In this document: positions 43,818 to 53,741 of the stretch, in pieces
Position numbering within the stretch: the first letter of the stretch is position 1
How the letters are laid out: each line of letters begins with the position of its first letter
DNA from: Vibrio methylphosphonaticus
Lineage (GTDB): Bacteria > Pseudomonadota > Gammaproteobacteria > Enterobacterales > Vibrionaceae
Reading direction: 5' to 3'
DNA: 64,000 nt
NCBI RefSeq assembly: GCF_023634655.1
Contig: NZ_JAMKMS010000003.1
Location: 248,001 to 312,000 of the forward strand
Notes under the pieces: generated by a model
The model's input: the letters and a program-made list of their open reading frames with translations, nothing else
The model's database searches: none
Told to the model about the DNA's origin: nothing
Position numbers and translations under genes: made by a program

Positions 43818-44699
43818 ATGGAGAGCCGATCGTCTATGCATAAAATTAGTAACTTTTGTCGAATTGACGAGCGAGAGTACGCACTTTCTACGGGCAATAT
43901 GAATGTCCTCTATTACGATCTCCCGCAACACTTTCACGATGAATATCGTTCCTACGATGCCCCCCGGCTATGTACGATTTTAAAAGGAAGCAAATCTGTT
44001 GTCGTTAACCAATCGGGAAACTTCCAATATCAGAGCGATCAATCGATCTTGTTACCGCCAAACTCTACTATTTACATGACCATGCCAGAAGAGACGAAAG
44101 CGCTGGTCTATGAATTTCACGAGCCTATCGTTGAACAAGTACGCCAGCGGGTGTCTGACACCCTCGAACTTAATGCGGCGGGCTCACTCAACTCACACCA
44201 ATTTGCCATCAACCCTGTTGACCATCGAATAGAAGCTCTGCACTCTAGGATGCAAGAAATCCTTCGCTCACAAGACACCAGCATGGACTTTCTTATTGAT
44301 TTAACCGGCCAAGAGATGGTATTTGAATTGATGCGAAAAACCAGCTGCCAAAACATCATTACCAGCCACAACAAACACCCTATCAGTAAAGCGATACGTA
44401 TTATGCGCTCATCAGCAGGGTTGCAAATGAGTCTGTCACAAATCGCAGAAGAAGTGGGCATGTCGCTTTCAAGTTTTTCACAAAAATTCAAAGCAGTGAC
44501 ACAGCTTAGCCCTAAGCAGTACCTAACCCAATTAAGGTTACAAGCGGCGTATCGAAATCTAGCTTCGATGTCTGTGACCGATGCTGCATTAGAGTCTGGC
44601 TACAATAATATTTCCCATTTTATTCGCTTGTTTAAAGACGAGTACGGTCTAACGCCAAAGCAATTTCAAACTACTCGCCCCGTCGTAGACCCTATGTAA
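43818..44699 (+). CDS. AraC-family transcriptional regulator
   Basis: 293 residues from the ATG at 43818 (287 from an ATG at 43836). The N-terminal 170 residues are a cupin-like sensor (AraC_N type). The C-terminal two-HTH domain is intact: KAIRIMRSSAGLQMSLSQIA, VGMSLSSFSQKFKAVTQLSPKQY, then AALESGYNNISHFIRLFKDEYGLTPKQF. Placed after the alcohol dehydrogenase gene, it may control that gene (inference). Its stop codon lies inside the first unit of a 13-bp tandem repeat. Confidence 0.9.
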   Translation: MESRSSMHKISNFCRIDEREYALSTGNMNVLYYDLPQHFHDEYRSYDAPRLCTILKGSKSVVVNQSGNFQYQSDQSILLPPNSTIYMTMPEETKALVYEFHEPIVEQVRQRVSDTLELNAAGSLNSHQFAINPVDHRIEALHSRMQEILRSQDTSMDFLIDLTGQEMVFELMRKTSCQNIITSHNKHPISKAIRIMRSSAGLQMSLSQIAEEVGMSLSSFSQKFKAVTQLSPKQYLTQLRLQAAYRNLASMSVTDAALESGYNNISHFIRLFKDEYGLTPKQFQTTRPVVDPM

Positions 44700-44757
44700 T
44701 GGCTCTATGTAATGGCTCTATGAAATGGCCCTATGAAATGGCCCTATGTAATGGCCC
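44693..44757. repeat. 13-bp tandem repeat, five copies, including the AraC stop codon
   Basis: Five units of TATGTAATGGCTC and one- to two-base variants. The first copy holds the AraC-gene stop codon TAA at 44697-44699. A 12-bp duplication (GTTAACGCTTAA/GTTAACGCTTCA) follows at 44791-44814. Confidence 0.92.
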
Positions 44758-44836
44758 TATAGCAGGACCATTAACGTACACGCCCGCATGGTTAACGCTT
44801 AAGTTAACGCTTCAATAAGGCTAATACCCAGCGAAA

Positions 44837-45553
44837 TTAAAAATAGTAGTTGGCCTGAACCCATCCTGTGGTGTCCTTACGAGAAATGTCGGACTCCGCC
44901 GTATGCTCGACTTTAAACCCTACCGAGACGGAATCCGTCACCATGTAGCCACCGCCAACTTCAATTTGCGTCAGCCATTCGCTTGCACGCTGTACATAAG
45001 TAGATTTCGGGTTGGCATACAACCAGTGCCTAGCATCAAACGCATACATCCCGTAGAGGCCCGCTTGATAGATATTACTATCTTGTTTATCTGTAACAGC
45101 ATGCGTATTTTTCTCGTCTACATGAGTACGTCCAATAGATAACATAGGGAAAAGAAGAAAATTGTCCGTAATCTCAAATTTATATATCATACCTGCTAAT
45201 GCGGTTGTACTGTCACGGTCACCAAGTACATCAACACTAAAGCCAAGCCCATCAGTAACATGAAAATAACGGGCACGGTAGTTATAAGCAATTTTATCAT
45301 CGACCGTTTTCTTATCCGCCACTCCAACATCCAGTTGAAATATATTTGCCCCAAAGCCAAGCATACCGTTGATTTGAGTCGCATCACCTGAGCGTGATAA
45401 ACCTAATGTTGAAAATGATGCTGTCGGATCACCATAGTTAATATCTTCCACCGAGTCAGATTGAGCTAATTCTGTGTTCTTTGTCGTTGCTTCTTCAGCG
45501 TAAGCACCAAAAGCGAGCGAACTGATAACCACTGTAAGGATCGTTTTTTTCAT
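44837..45553 (-). CDS. Outer-membrane beta-barrel protein, unknown function
   Basis: 238 residues from the ATG at 45553; the signal peptide KKTILTVVISSLAFGAYA is cleaved before EEATT. The mature chain alternates beta-strand pattern (ATQINGMLGFGANIFQLDVG, RARYFHVTDGLGFSVDVLG) and ends TGWVQANYYF with terminal Phe. Size suggests a 10- to 12-strand barrel. No family recognised. A single gene, convergent with the AraC gene. Confidence 0.65.
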   Translation of the reverse strand: MKKTILTVVISSLAFGAYAEEATTKNTELAQSDSVEDINYGDPTASFSTLGLSRSGDATQINGMLGFGANIFQLDVGVADKKTVDDKIAYNYRARYFHVTDGLGFSVDVLGDRDSTTALAGMIYKFEITDNFLLFPMLSIGRTHVDEKNTHAVTDKQDSNIYQAGLYGMYAFDARHWLYANPKSTYVQRASEWLTQIEVGGGYMVTDSVSVGFKVEHTAESDISRKDTTGWVQANYYF

Positions 45554-46082
45554 TTCATTACCCAAGTAAACAACTTCCATTTATCTCAGTCTTCCGTGGA
45601 GAAATTAGGACACGGTGGAAACGGCACGTTTCATCACAAAGTGTCATGATTGTCGTATCAAAAACTCATTGTCCGAATAGACCTAAGTAGTAACAACAGC
45701 GTACTTAGATCAACTCGTTCGAGGTGGGGCAAACTTTATAGGCAACGAGCAAATAGGTAAAAGCAGGAGTTATTCGAAAATCGAATATAAATCGTAATTT
45801 ATCGACTTTCGGAAGAAGAAGGTGAGGGAGTAGAAATAGTCCATTGACTTGGACTTAAACGTTGGGGAATTATTGAAAAGCTCAAACAAAATCCACATAA
45901 ACAACTGATTTATAATTTAAAAATACAAATTCAATCACAACCAACATGTCACCTTTCACCCAGACTTTAGGCTGCAATTAGAGGAAATGGAACTATGCAC
46001 TCAACCACCTTTTACCCACCACTTTTGAGGATAAGTAGTGAGTAAAAAGTCGAGGCAGAGTTAAAACAAAGACTGACGTTAA
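45554..46082. other. Gene-free gap
   Basis: 529 bp between the outer-membrane protein gene and the RND permease gene. No supported reading frame, terminator or clear promoter. An imperfect inverted repeat (TTTTACCCACCACTT region against AAGTAGTGAGTAAAA, about 46007-46051) lies close to the RND stop and may end that operon. Confidence 0.5.
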
Positions 46083-49000
46083 CTAAGACGAATGTGAATG
46101 ATCATCGTTGAGCTTATGAGGAAAATACACTCGCTTTAACTTAGTGAACAAGTGCCCAATATCTTCTAGCATGACATACAAACATGGTACCAATATCAGT
46201 GTGACAACAGTGGCGTACATCACGGCAAATCCAAGTGCGACAGCCATCGGCTTCACAAATGCTGCCTGTAGACTGGTCTCAAACATGATGGGTAATACCC
46301 CAAAGAAAGTGGTAATCGACGTCAAGGTTATCGCTCTAAATCGAGCACAACCCGCCTCCACCACCGCTTGCTTAGCACACTGACAACGCAATTTGATTTG
46401 GTTAACATAATCGGTCATGACCAAGGAGTCATTAATGACCACCCCTGCCGCGGCTATCAACCCAAAAGTCGACATCATGCTCATATCTAGACCATAAAAA
46501 TAGTGTCCCCATATGGCGCCAGTTAAACTGAACGGAATGACCGACATAATAATAAATGGCTGCGCATAGCTCTTTAGTGGGATCGCCAGTAGCATATACA
46601 CGGTAATCATACCGGCGATGAAAAAGACGATCTGCTCTGCCTTTTGCTTTTGTTGCTCCTCAATCGTTCCTCCTAGCTCCGTCACCACTTGTGGGTACTG
46701 AGCCTGTATATTGGGCAACACATTTTCTTCGATATTCTTAACGGCTTGATCAGGTTCTATTTGAGCTTCATCGATAGAACCGTAAACATAAACCGTTCTA
46801 TAGCCATTCTCTCGGCGTATCTGGTTGATGCCCGGTTTACTATCAATATTAACCACATCACCTAACATGACCTTTTTCCCCGCAGGGGTTGTGATCAGTG
46901 CATAGCGTAAAGATGAAAATGCCTCACGAGTCAATTTGGGGTAACGCACCATCACGCGCACTTCTTCGGTATTTCGTAATACTCGCTGAGCCTCCCCCCC
47001 GTAAAAACTGCCACCCACTTGAGACGCTATACTCGCCAGATCGAGCCCAAGATCGTACGCGACAGGTTTTAAAGACAATTGAACCTCTCGACTACCTGTA
47101 TCCATCGATGAGCTAATGTCATAAAGTCCCGTCTGCTGTTGCAGCTCAGAAATCAATGCCCGACCTGCCGCGTTAAGTACCTCCATATCGGGACCATAAA
47201 GCAGGTAACCAAATTCATCACCGCCTTCACCACCCGTCACGTTGTCATTAATCACAATTGACTTTAACCCAACGATGGTTGGCATTTTTTCTCGCCATCG
47301 CTTTGATAGCTCAAACGCATCCACCGGGCGAATATCTTCATCAACCAAAGGCATGATAATCATGCCTTTGGTCCGACTGGTATTGATGGTCATCATATCT
47401 CGCACTGCACGCTGACCATACTCTTGCTCAATCTCTTCATTGACCTCTTGAACAATGCGTTCAAGCGTTAACAGTGCCTCTATCGTTTGTTCGTCTGAGG
47501 CATTGCTGTTCATCTCAATGGTGATCATGGGAAAATCAGACGGGACTTTAGGACTTGGAATCATACGAACGTGCCCCGCTGTCAGCATAGCAACGCTTAT
47601 AACAAGAACCGCGATAAAGCCCATTACCACCGACCATCGCCACTCTACACACCAAGATACCGTTCGTTTGTATGGTCCATCAACAAACGCAAAGAAGCGA
47701 CGATTGAAACGCGCGCGATAACTGCTTTCTTTTACTGGCGTAAATTTCGTATGCGCTAAGTGAGCAGGTAAGATCAGCTTCGACTCAATTAAACTGAAAA
47801 TCAGACAGAAAATAACCACAATCGATAACCCGTAGAAAAACGCTTTTTCTGGACCCGTTGAAAACAAAAACGGCACAAACACCGCTATCGTGGTCAGAAC
47901 GCCGAATGTGGCGGGTGTCGCGACTCTTTGGGCGCCGCGAACGACATTTGTCACACCTCCCCCGCTTTTTTCCACTTCGCTATAAACACTCTCGCCAATA
48001 ACAATGGCATCATCAACAACGATCCCTAGCACCATAATAAAGGCAAATAATGTGATGATATTGATGCTGACATCAAATAAAGGCATCAGCATAACCGCGC
48101 CAAGAAAACACACGGGGAGACCAACCATGACCCACATTGCCAAACGAAAGCGCAAGAATATGGTTAACAGTATCGCCACGAGTACTGCACCTTGCAGTAA
48201 GTTTTTCAGCATCATGTCCAAACGCGCATTAAGATAAAACGTCATATCCATTAACGTATGCAGTTGAATACCATGAGGCAGCACTTCATTCTTCGCTTCG
48301 ATATAGCGTTTTACCGTTTCCGCCACTGGCACCATATTCTGGGTTTTGGTCGCTTTTACCGTGAGATAAATGCCATTTTCTCCCGAGTATTTAAAGTAGT
48401 GTTGTCCCTCGGTAAAGGCATCTTTAATATCGGCAATATCCCCCAGCAACACTTTTGAACCATTTGCCCCCAGCTTGACGGGGATCTGTCTAAATTCAAA
48501 TCCATTGTAATACTGGTTCTCGATTCTGATGGAGACTAAGCCAGTACTCGTGCGCACTTGCCCTGCTGAAAAATTCGCCGAATATTTCTGAATGGCACTA
48601 ACCACATCGTCCAAGGTCAAATCATAGGTACGAAGTTCATCCGGGTGAATTTCGATGCCAATTTCATCAGGCGGTGCACTTACTTCAACTAACGACACAT
48701 CACCGAGCTGCAGTAATTCTTTTTCAATTTGCAGCGCCATGGTTTTAAGTTCAGGTAATGAAGTATTCCCCGACAGCACCATACCAATAACATCTTGCTT
48801 AAACTCTATTTGGGTGACTTTTATCGGTTCCATTGCTTTGGGGAAACTGGCGACCCCATCAACGCGCTGCTTGACCTTGTCTAGTACCTCCATCAAGTTC
48901 GCTTTGGTGTCGATTTCCAATGTCACCATCCCACCTCCACGGTAGGCATCGGTGACCGCTTTCTTTATTTCCGTCACGTCCTTAAGTGATTCCTCAACTT

Positions 49001-49214
49001 TAATCAGAATACTTTCTTCTATTTCCTGAGCAGAAACCCCCGGATAGGACGCGCTAACTTGAATATAATTAATTTCAAAATTCGGGAACATTTGTCTCTG
49101 GATCAGGAAGTAGCTCACCGTTCCCATGATCAGGATAAAGCCCATTAATAGATTGGCTGCGACTGAGTTTCGCGCAAATAATGCAATGATCCCTCGTTGA
49201 GCATTCTGACTCAT
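46083..49214 (-). CDS. RND efflux pump permease
   Basis: 1043 residues, full length for an AcrB-type pump. Twelve membrane helices in two repeats (first helix NLLMGFILIMGTVSYFLIQ; TM4 block FIMVLGIVVDDAIVIGESVY with the two proton-relay Asp). Large periplasmic loops follow TM1 and TM7. The start overlaps the adaptor stop by four bases (ATGA). No outer-membrane TolC-type gene is nearby, so the pump would use a shared one. Substrates unknown; the HAE1-like layout suggests drugs, bile or detergents. Confidence 0.92.
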   Translation of the reverse strand: MSQNAQRGIIALFARNSVAANLLMGFILIMGTVSYFLIQRQMFPNFEINYIQVSASYPGVSAQEIEESILIKVEESLKDVTEIKKAVTDAYRGGGMVTLEIDTKANLMEVLDKVKQRVDGVASFPKAMEPIKVTQIEFKQDVIGMVLSGNTSLPELKTMALQIEKELLQLGDVSLVEVSAPPDEIGIEIHPDELRTYDLTLDDVVSAIQKYSANFSAGQVRTSTGLVSIRIENQYYNGFEFRQIPVKLGANGSKVLLGDIADIKDAFTEGQHYFKYSGENGIYLTVKATKTQNMVPVAETVKRYIEAKNEVLPHGIQLHTLMDMTFYLNARLDMMLKNLLQGAVLVAILLTIFLRFRLAMWVMVGLPVCFLGAVMLMPLFDVSINIITLFAFIMVLGIVVDDAIVIGESVYSEVEKSGGGVTNVVRGAQRVATPATFGVLTTIAVFVPFLFSTGPEKAFFYGLSIVVIFCLIFSLIESKLILPAHLAHTKFTPVKESSYRARFNRRFFAFVDGPYKRTVSWCVEWRWSVVMGFIAVLVISVAMLTAGHVRMIPSPKVPSDFPMITIEMNSNASDEQTIEALLTLERIVQEVNEEIEQEYGQRAVRDMMTINTSRTKGMIIMPLVDEDIRPVDAFELSKRWREKMPTIVGLKSIVINDNVTGGEGGDEFGYLLYGPDMEVLNAAGRALISELQQQTGLYDISSSMDTGSREVQLSLKPVAYDLGLDLASIASQVGGSFYGGEAQRVLRNTEEVRVMVRYPKLTREAFSSLRYALITTPAGKKVMLGDVVNIDSKPGINQIRRENGYRTVYVYGSIDEAQIEPDQAVKNIEENVLPNIQAQYPQVVTELGGTIEEQQKQKAEQIVFFIAGMITVYMLLAIPLKSYAQPFIIMSVIPFSLTGAIWGHYFYGLDMSMMSTFGLIAAAGVVINDSLVMTDYVNQIKLRCQCAKQAVVEAGCARFRAITLTSITTFFGVLPIMFETSLQAAFVKPMAVALGFAVMYATVVTLILVPCLYVMLEDIGHLFTKLKRVYFPHKLNDDHSHSS

Positions 49215-50368
49215 TGAGCACCTCCGTCGCCGTCATCATTCACGACACGCTTAACTTGCATACCGACTTGGGGGAACTCAGGGACGGTCAGCACGAGAAC
49301 ATCGCCGTTCTCAAGTCCAGAATCAATATAGAAGTTGGCCTTTTCTTCACGAAGGACGTGAACCGGCTTTGGTATCAAACGATCATCAGGGTCAACCAAC
49401 CAAACTCGGTCATCGCTGACCAACTCTTGAGGAATTACATATAAATCGGCAACGGTTTTACCAAAGAAGCGCACTTCGACATAAGAACCAAACGGCAACG
49501 GAGCGGCTGCAGATTTAAGCCCATAGGGGTCTTCTACTCGAATCACCATACTCACCATACGAGTCGCGCTATCCACCACCCCCAGATCTCTCACGATCAT
49601 CCCTTCTCGGGTGGCTTCGGTTCGCCCTTTAGCAATAACATTAGCTTGGGTACCAATGATATTGTGGGGTAAAAATGGCGCGTCAAAACCCGCGATCGGT
49701 ACCATGATTTCCGCGGTCTCAATATTATTGATTTCCGCCACTTGCGATCCAGCCGTAATATACTGACCCACACCAATGCTTCGCGATACAACTAGCGCAT
49801 CATAGGGCGCTTCTATTTCACAGTTGTCTAAATCTCGCTTTGCTCGCCTTAGTCCTGCTTGCGCAGATTTAACACGCGCTTCTGCGCTCAATACTTGAGG
49901 AATTCGCAGATAAAGGTCAGAAACTTGTGTGTTGGCGATATTCTTCGCTTGTTGCTGCGCGACTTTTGCTTTTGCTCGTTCTTCAATCAAAGAAGCCTGG
50001 GATTGTGCCAATTCTGCTTCAGCTTGTAATACCGCAGCTTCATAGTTGTCCTTCTCTATGGTAAACAAGACTTCGCCACGCTTAACGACGCCTCCAGCGA
50101 CAAAGCTAGGATGCCAGCTGACCACCTCTCCCGACACCTGTGTCGCCAATGCTGTCTGCTCTAGCGGTACCACTTCTCCAAAGCTTGAAATCAAAATCTG
50201 ATGCGGCGTAGACGTTAACACTTGAGTCTTAACGGTTGCTTTCAACTTCAGCGGTTTTTGCTGTTCAATCTCAGGTTTCGTTTTCTGAACAATCCCATAC
50301 CCCACAGCAGCAATGCCAACAATAAATATCGGTACGATCCACTTCAAGCTTCGTTTAAGCATAAACAT
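49211..50368 (-). CDS. RND periplasmic adaptor (HlyD/MFP family)
   Basis: 385 residues from the ATG at 50368, with AGGGA 6 bp upstream; the frame to 50470 adds 34 residues without a ribosome site. One N-terminal helix (LKWIVPIFIVGIAAVGYGI) anchors it in the inner membrane. Lipoyl halves (ATQVSGEVVSWHPSFVAGGV and YDALVVSRSIGVGQYITAG) flank a coiled-coil hairpin rich in Ala/Gln/Lys. It links the pump to the outer-membrane channel. Confidence 0.92.
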   Translation of the reverse strand: MFMLKRSLKWIVPIFIVGIAAVGYGIVQKTKPEIEQQKPLKLKATVKTQVLTSTPHQILISSFGEVVPLEQTALATQVSGEVVSWHPSFVAGGVVKRGEVLFTIEKDNYEAAVLQAEAELAQSQASLIEERAKAKVAQQQAKNIANTQVSDLYLRIPQVLSAEARVKSAQAGLRRAKRDLDNCEIEAPYDALVVSRSIGVGQYITAGSQVAEINNIETAEIMVPIAGFDAPFLPHNIIGTQANVIAKGRTEATREGMIVRDLGVVDSATRMVSMVIRVEDPYGLKSAAAPLPFGSYVEVRFFGKTVADLYVIPQELVSDDRVWLVDPDDRLIPKPVHVLREEKANFYIDSGLENGDVLVLTVPEFPQVGMQVKRVVNDDGDGGAQ

Positions 50369-50601
50369 ACGTGTCCCTGTCCTTAAATTCCTCTTTGACC
50401 ATTGTACGTAAAAGTAACGTCGGAAACTGTAATGAATTATCACAATACGAAATCCCGCTGCCAACATCACATATTTTCATCCCGACCCATGTTCATGAAT
50501 GCAATATGAATTTCCTCCTCAGCATTGATTAACCTAACCAATATTACTATGACGTCATCAACGAGATTACGACCATCAAAGCACGGAATAGGGACTAGGA
50601 T

Positions 50602-51324
50602 ATGAAACCAATCAGCATCGTCATCATCACGCTAAACGAAGAAAAACGCATTGCGAAACTGCTCAGTGATTTATCAAAGCAAACTTTTCAGCAGTTCGAA
50701 GTCATCCTTGTGGATTCAAACAGCGATGACCTCACCACTCAAGTGGCGGAAAAATTTCGACCCGCTTTGCCCTCGCTAACCGTGCACACTATGACCGAGC
50801 GAGGCGTCAGTCGAGGACGTAATACAGGGGTATCACTTGCTAAGCATGAAAGACTGCTCTTTCTTGACGCCGACGTCAGACTCGACAAACAGTTTTTACA
50901 CAAGGCAATAACCAAGCTACACAGAGAAAGGCTCGAAGTTGCTGGCGTGTATATGGGCGCTCAACAGCTCAGCCTGGCGTACAAAGCAGGCTATGGTCTA
51001 TTTAATGCGGGGCTATTTGCTACTCAATACTTCTTCCCTACCGCTGTTGGAGCATGCATTTTTTCCACTCAAAGGGCCCATAACGAAATCGGTGGATTTG
51101 ATGAAGCCATCGTCCTTTGTGAAGACTGCCACTACGCGAAAAAGGCAGCAATGACTTGGCGCTTTCGTTTTCTCCCATTGACGTTTCAATTCGACCCTCG
51201 TCGTTTAGAACAAGATGGCTTAATGACTATGGGCAGCACTTATTTAAAAGCCAACCTTCGACGCTTCCTATTTGGTGAGATGCGAAACAATGAAATGAAG
51301 TACGAATTTGGTCATTACCAATAA
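50602..51324 (+). CDS. Family-2 glycosyltransferase
   Basis: 240 residues, no membrane helix. The GT-A core is clear: SIVIITLNEEKRIAKLL at the start, VDSNSDDLT, then RGRNTGVSLAKHERLLFLDADVRLDKQF with D-x-D-type DAD. It transfers a sugar from a nucleotide sugar; acceptor unknown. GGGACTAGG precedes the ATG. The DedA-LssY gene follows on the same strand. Confidence 0.85.
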   Translation: MKPISIVIITLNEEKRIAKLLSDLSKQTFQQFEVILVDSNSDDLTTQVAEKFRPALPSLTVHTMTERGVSRGRNTGVSLAKHERLLFLDADVRLDKQFLHKAITKLHRERLEVAGVYMGAQQLSLAYKAGYGLFNAGLFATQYFFPTAVGACIFSTQRAHNEIGGFDEAIVLCEDCHYAKKAAMTWRFRFLPLTFQFDPRRLEQDGLMTMGSTYLKANLRRFLFGEMRNNEMKYEFGHYQ

Positions 51325-51377
51325 CCCCCAGCACTACTTACCGTCAGCACGGCTAACCACCGGAAGAACCACATCGA

Positions 51378-51445
51378 TATTAAATGATCACTCTAGTATT
51401 AAATGATCACACAGATATTAAAGAACAGCACCGGTATAAAAGGAT
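51378..51445. repeat. 19-bp-period repeat, four imperfect copies
   Basis: TATTAAATGATCAC occurs at 51378 and 51397, with weaker copies at 51416 and 51435. The last copy supplies the AAAAGGA ribosome site of the DedA-LssY gene at 51459. Confidence 0.7.
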
Positions 51446-51458
51446 GTAACAAGCCCAT

Positions 51459-52748
51459 ATGTTTGAAACTCTAGGTTTATTTCTAGGATCACTGCTGGAT
51501 GCGACTATTGGTCCAAACTTAGTTGTCCCCGGCGAACCGTTTATGATTGCGGCAGGATATCAACTGTACAGCGGGGGATACCTTGCTGTATTCGCGGTAT
51601 TACTTGGTGGGCTATTCGGTGATCAATTAAGCTATTTCATTGGTCATCACTATGGCTTCAACACTCAAAAACGACTGTTAGCATGGCAACCTAAAGTTCG
51701 ACGACCACTGGCACGTTGTCGACTCATGATGAGCCGACATACCTTTTTACTGTTGGCCTTTTCTCGGCTACTAGGACCGATCGCTTGGGTCATGCCCTTT
51801 ATGGCAGGCGCAAACCGTATTCAATGGCGCACGTTTTCACTCTACGCCTCAATCGGCTTAATATTGGGTATTGGGCAATTTGTCATTTGGGGTTATCTCC
51901 TAGCGGCAGGCCTCAACAACATCCCACTTCTCAGTGACATTAGCGGCTTTCTATCGGAGCACAAATACTCACTTGGTATCGTGATTTTAACCCTTGTTTT
52001 AACCTATTGTGGCTTTAAAAAACATTGGCGGTATCTTTGGGTCAAAGCCTGTGGCGTGTTTATTATTGGCATACTCTCGCTCAACTATTCCCATTTCTTT
52101 TGGTTCAGCGACGACGCAATTACTCCGCTCTCTACGTCAGATAACAGTAAAACGGTAGACCTGAATGCGCTTAGCTACAAAGTCTTTGCAGGGCGCTCAT
52201 CCATTTATTCTGCTCAAGCGTTAAATATTATTTATTTGGGGGAGTCTCCTACCCCGTTGATGCAAACACTGGGCTGGATACAAAACAAAACCTTCTCTCG
52301 TAATGAGCTGGAATTTTGGGACTACGTCAATTTACTTAGACGTAAAACACCCCCGGTGTCAGATCTTAACTGGAATGGAGAACCTCAGCATTTGGCATTC
52401 CAACTACCCGGAACATTAACTAAACGCTCTCATGTCAGGTGGTGGAAAGCAGGGACTGATGCCCTAACTTCTGAGCCTATCTGGGTTGGGGCTTTAAGCT
52501 TTGATAATGGTTTGGCCATCACACCTTATAGTGGCATTGTGACGATTCTCCATCGTGTCTCGCCAGATGTCGATCGCGAGCGAGATAAGCTCAAAGATCA
52601 TGTACTAAAAAGTAATGCTCAGTGGCACGCGGAAAAGCTCCCGTTAACCGCTCCGATCGCGATTGATAACCGTCATGACTATTTCACTGATGGGGACGTT
52701 TTAGTTCTTTCACCCAGTAAAACCGTAGACGCAACAAATGCTCTCTAG
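51459..52748 (+). CDS. DedA-family membrane protein with LssY-type C-terminal domain
   Basis: 429 residues. The first 200 are a DedA (SNARE-associated/VTT) domain: GPNLVVPGEPFMIAAGY, GGLFGDQLSYFIGHHYG, and FSRLLGPIAWVMPFMAGANR, with about five hydrophobic segments. A helix KACGVFIIGILSLNYSHF follows. The remaining 200 residues (QTLGWIQNKTFSRNELEFWD, AGTDALTSEPIWVGALSFD) match the soluble C-terminal domain of LssY-type proteins. DedA proteins flip lipid carriers; the joined domain may be an envelope enzyme (inference). Confidence 0.82.
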   Translation: MFETLGLFLGSLLDATIGPNLVVPGEPFMIAAGYQLYSGGYLAVFAVLLGGLFGDQLSYFIGHHYGFNTQKRLLAWQPKVRRPLARCRLMMSRHTFLLLAFSRLLGPIAWVMPFMAGANRIQWRTFSLYASIGLILGIGQFVIWGYLLAAGLNNIPLLSDISGFLSEHKYSLGIVILTLVLTYCGFKKHWRYLWVKACGVFIIGILSLNYSHFFWFSDDAITPLSTSDNSKTVDLNALSYKVFAGRSSIYSAQALNIIYLGESPTPLMQTLGWIQNKTFSRNELEFWDYVNLLRRKTPPVSDLNWNGEPQHLAFQLPGTLTKRSHVRWWKAGTDALTSEPIWVGALSFDNGLAITPYSGIVTILHRVSPDVDRERDKLKDHVLKSNAQWHAEKLPLTAPIAIDNRHDYFTDGDVLVLSPSKTVDATNAL

Positions 52749-52811
52749 AGCAAGTAACTGAAGCACGTTCGCTAAAAACATGCCCCCTATTTCGTGCTCC
52801 ACCTCCGCACC

Positions 52812-52844
52812 GAGACATGCGCCCCCCCTTTAATAGGGGGTCTC
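52812..52844. terminator. Weak hairpin after the DedA-LssY gene
   Basis: CCCCCT/AGGGGG with a 5-nt loop, inside an outer GAGA/TCTC pairing. No T run. Confidence 0.4.
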
Positions 52845-52969
52845 ACACAACGCGTTGAAAGCTCAATTGATTGACTTAGTCATTATATTTCGGTTGGCGA
52901 GGCGCATTTTTAGATGCTCACTTTAGTAATAAAAACGGATACTTTAGGCGAGAAAAATGCTCTTAGTCA

Positions 52970-53731
52970 CTAGCTATTAAAGTACAGACACACTCGACGA
53001 CCATCCACTTCTCTAATATCAAATGGAATTTCATATATGGATTCCATGACATCTTGTTCTACAACCTCATGAACAGCGCCTGCTTTGATGACTTTGCCCT
53101 TTTTCATCGCCACTATATTATCTGAATAACACGATGCAAAGTTGATGTCATGGATCACAATCACCACCGCCTTATTAAACTCATGGGCAAGACGACGCAA
53201 GGTATGCATGATCTCAACCGAATGTTTAATATCGAGGTTGTTCAGTGGCTCATCGAGAAAAACATAATCCGTGTCTTGTGCAACCACCATCGCAATAAAC
53301 GCCATTTGGCGCTGCCCGCCACTAAGCTGGTCTAGATATCGATGTTGGATGTCTTCAATACCTAAATGTCCCAATGCTTGATCAATAATGTCATCGTCAA
53401 TCTGAGTCAGTCTTCCTTGCGAGTGTGGAAAGCGACCGAATGAAACCAGCTCTCGGATCGTAAAACGCATGTTGATGTTGTTTGACTGTCGCAATACCGC
53501 TAAATGCTTAGCTAACTCTTTGGTTTCCCATTCTGCCAGCAACTTATCGCCGATTAAGACCTCGCCGGCATCACTTTGAGTTAAGCGGCTAGCCATCGAT
53601 AATAACGTGCTTTTTCCTGCACCATTTGGCCCGATAATGGATGTGACTTCACCTTTGGGAAACAGAGCGTCTGCATCTTCAACCACAAACGTCTTACCGT
53701 ATTTTTTACTCAGCCCAGTTAACTTAATCAC
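52970..53731 (-). CDS. vctC: Siderophore ABC importer ATPase (VctC-like)
   Basis: 253 residues from a GTG with AAAGG 6 bp upstream. Walker A IIGPNGAGKSTLL, signature LSGGQRQMAFIAMVVAQ and Walker B YVFLDEPLNNLD are those of FecE-class iron-siderophore importers. NNINMRFTIRELVSFGRFPHSQG is typical of the catechol/CeuD-VctC group. It is the last gene of a P-D-G-C order operon. The vct name rests on gene order and similarity from memory; PvuE or VatC are alternatives. Confidence 0.8.
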   Translation of the reverse strand: MIKLTGLSKKYGKTFVVEDADALFPKGEVTSIIGPNGAGKSTLLSMASRLTQSDAGEVLIGDKLLAEWETKELAKHLAVLRQSNNINMRFTIRELVSFGRFPHSQGRLTQIDDDIIDQALGHLGIEDIQHRYLDQLSGGQRQMAFIAMVVAQDTDYVFLDEPLNNLDIKHSVEIMHTLRRLAHEFNKAVVIVIHDINFASCYSDNIVAMKKGKVIKAGAVHEVVEQDVMESIYEIPFDIREVDGRRVCLYFNS

Positions 53732-53741
53732 TCTAGTACCT

